Notes under the pieces: model-generated | Databases searched by the model: none | Seen by the model: only the letters and a program-made list of their open reading frames with translations | Told to the model about the DNA's origin: nothing | Origin: Candidozyma auris | Lineage: Eukaryota; Ascomycota; Pichiomycetes; Serinales; Metschnikowiaceae | Direction of reading: 5' to 3' | DNA: 64,000 nucleotides | NCBI RefSeq assembly: GCF_003013715.1 | Contig: NC_072818.1 | Span: 558,001-622,000 of the forward strand | Part shown: in pieces, positions 60,281-64,000 of the stretch | Position numbering within the stretch: position 1 is the stretch's first letter | Layout of the letters: the number at the start of each line of letters is the position of its first letter | Translations under genes and position numbers: made by a program

Positions 60281-60931
60281 ATGGGCCAGGGACCGTCGCA
60301 GCCAAAGATCACCGCCCAGGATAAGGCGATTTTCCAGCTCAAGCGGCAGCGTGACAACCTCAAACAGTACCAGCGCAAGCTCAACGTCATCATCGACAAA
60401 CAGCATGCTTTAGCGAAACAAGCGATCCAGGAGGGGAAAACTGATAAGGCCAAACTCTACCTTCGTCTGCGAAAACAGCAGGAGCTGCTTGTCAACAAGA
60501 CATACGAGCAGTTGGGCAATTTGGAAAACCTAATAGGCACCATTGAGTTCAAGTTGATAGAGAAGGATGTAGTGTATGGGTTGACCCAGGGCAATGAGGT
60601 GTTGAAGAAACTCAACAGCGAGATGAGCGTGGACAAGATTGACAAAGTGATAGACGACTTGGAGGAGGAGAAGTTGAAGGTGGACGAGGTTTCTGATCTT
60701 TTGGGCATGGGCTCGTTGAGCAATCTGGAGGAACATGAGGTGGACGAGGAAATGGCTGCTTTGGAGAGAGAGTTAGCGCCAGAGAAGGCGCCAAAAGAAG
60801 CTCAGAAGGAGGAGCACAAAATATCGCTTCCGGATGCCCCCACAGAGGAGCCTCAGGGAGAAGAACCAGCGGTGGTGGAGCCGCAGCCAGAGAAAGAGAG
60901 ACCCAAGGAGGAAGCAGCGATGCTAGCATAA
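60281..60931 (+). CDS. VPS20: ESCRT-III subunit Vps20 (CHMP6)
   Basis: 216 codons from ATG at 60281. The frame is open 97 codons further upstream, but 60281 gives MGQGPSQPK, an N-myristoylation signal, and the normal Vps20 length (221 in S. cerevisiae). Vps20 links ESCRT-II to Snf7 polymerisation during vesicle budding into the multivesicular body. Seen: a basic helical N-terminal half (FQLKRQRDNLKQYQRKLNV, AKLYLRLRKQQELLVNK), then an acidic C-terminal half (MSVDKIDKVIDDLEEEKLKV, EVDEEMAALERELAP) and a Pro/Glu-rich tail. Typical Snf7-domain charge pattern. Confidence 0.92.
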   Translation: MGQGPSQPKITAQDKAIFQLKRQRDNLKQYQRKLNVIIDKQHALAKQAIQEGKTDKAKLYLRLRKQQELLVNKTYEQLGNLENLIGTIEFKLIEKDVVYGLTQGNEVLKKLNSEMSVDKIDKVIDDLEEEKLKVDEVSDLLGMGSLSNLEEHEVDEEMAALERELAPEKAPKEAQKEEHKISLPDAPTEEPQGEEPAVVEPQPEKERPKEEAAMLA

Positions 60932-61222
60932 ATGACACTGTGAAGCTGCCCACTGTGAGCTTAAATTTCAACCACTTCTGACGTTGCATTAATTCGTTGC
61001 ATTTATACATAATAATACACATTGCGAGATGAATCAAGCAAATGTGTCTGAGCTTTTTTTAGTTGGGGCTTTCGTTGTGATACCGGCTTCCTCAATAAGT
61101 AAGCTAGAGGCTTGGTCGTATCATCAATACACTTCCTCTCATGTCCATATAATTTATATACATATGATTTTTATGGACTCATTGGAACTATACTGTATCG
61201 GAGCCAGATTCTTCGGGTCTCT

Positions 61223-63449
<2,227 letters not shown>

Positions 63450-64000
63450 TTATTCATTCTTCTTCTCCTCGTCCTTCTTGCCGTAGTGAATTATTTGACC
63501 CGCAAGAATTGCGTTCAAGGCAAGCGACGCCAGGTACCCGGCAAGCAACACAGAGTCTCTAGAGCGGCCCTTCTTGAAGTTGGTCACCGTGGTGAACACA
63601 CGGATAAAAGAGCCAATCACGTTGGCGAAAATCGTCACCTCAGACAAATGGGCCGTGCTCTTCAACGCCTGGTTTTTTCTGATCTGAGGGATCTTGGCCA
63701 AAATGCCAATTGGGATGTTCAAGATCTGCAACGTAGCAATGAGCTGTGGAGGGCAAATCTTGGTCAAAAACACCAACACCGCAACAATGGCAGCAGCTGG
63801 CTTGACCAACGCCTTGAAGCACTCACGGATCTGGTCCTTCTCGCTCAAGGTCGTGGCTGCCGCGAGCTCTCTTCTCAACTTGTAGTATTTGAGAATCAAG
63901 AGAATGGCAATGTTCTGGATACCCAACAAGAACAGCTCGCCGTAGTTGACAAAACTGTTCCTCTGCTGCTTGTTGTAGGTGACATGGATCCATTGGGCCG
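63450..64000 (-). CDS. PQ-loop membrane protein, Mpdu1-like (5' end outside window)
   Basis: Open from the window edge to the stop at 63450 (183 codons), so the N-terminus is missing. The visible part begins AQWIHVTYNKQQRNSFVNYG and has about five hydrophobic segments, including LQILNIPIGILAKIPQIRKN, a PQ-loop (Pro-Gln) motif, and a charged C-terminal tail KKDEEKKNE. The spacing and FVNYGELFLLGIQNIAILL resemble MPDU1, a factor needed for use of dolichol-linked mannose and glucose in ER glycosylation. A cystinosin-type PQ-loop transporter is the main alternative. Confidence 0.75.
   Translation of the reverse strand, partial: AQWIHVTYNKQQRNSFVNYGELFLLGIQNIAILLILKYYKLRRELAAATTLSEKDQIRECFKALVKPAAAIVAVLVFLTKICPPQLIATLQILNIPIGILAKIPQIRKNQALKSTAHLSEVTIFANVIGSFIRVFTTVTNFKKGRSRDSVLLAGYLASLALNAILAGQIIHYGKKDEEKKNE

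Overview
The window is nuclear DNA of a budding yeast from the CUG-Ser clade (Debaryomycetaceae/Metschnikowiaceae, the Candida-Clavispora group). Every confident gene has a Saccharomycotina counterpart. Genes are compact, almost intronless and on both strands, and the two introns found carry yeast GTATGT and (TAC/TGC)TAAC signals. In HOG1 four residues that are serine in the S. cerevisiae protein (39, 59, 148, 235) are encoded by CTG, so CTG should be read as Ser throughout. I cannot fix the species. Coding covers roughly 41-42 kb of the 64 kb. I saw no transposon, rRNA, CRISPR array or recent foreign DNA.

Layout. 0-16 kb: start of an L-2-hydroxyglutarate dehydrogenase gene, tRNA-Gln(UUG), VTC4 (polyphosphate polymerase), DNF3 (P4 flippase), an AIF/FSP1-like oxidoreductase, a GC-rich region that may hold a structured RNA, and MAD3 (spindle checkpoint). 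16-31 kb: GPI16, an unknown gene, APL6 (AP-3 beta), a small mitochondrial-type protein, RNY1 (RNase T2), SAH1, a Zn2Cys6 regulator and an unknown gene. 31-43 kb: GLN3 (GATA factor), a 4EHP-like eIF4E relative, DUG1, a possible Kre29/Nse6-like protein, a PHM8/SDT1 phosphatase and an FSH hydrolase. 43-52 kb: MPD1, OST5 (hidden by a 481-nt intron), a UCH37-type deubiquitinase with a 12-codon first exon, AIM25, SFC1, an ORF broken by one in-frame TGA, and a Vip1-like RRM protein. 52-64 kb: RGP1, HOG1, CDC20, VPS20, HEM2 and the start of an Mpdu1-like PQ-loop gene.

These are mainly housekeeping genes, but some themes recur. Phosphate: VTC4 and PHM8/SDT1 each have a high-affinity Pho4-type CACGTGGG within about 100 bp of the start, and RNY1 has CACGTGG. 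Mitosis: MAD3 and its target CDC20 both lie here. ER and glycosylation: GPI16, OST5, MPD1 and the Mpdu1-like gene. Vesicle traffic: APL6, RGP1, VPS20 and DNF3.

The strongest unexplained signal is a short motif, TGGCTGC(G/A)AA(A/T), in either orientation, in most of the larger intergenic regions. I count 26 exact cores (GGCTGCRAA) at 22 non-coding places, against about 0.3 expected by chance in about 22 kb, and four one-mismatch versions. One 158-bp promoter, between GLN3 and an unknown gene, carries five perfect head-to-tail copies at exact 11-bp spacing. It behaves like the site of an abundant general regulatory factor that I cannot match to any known yeast factor.
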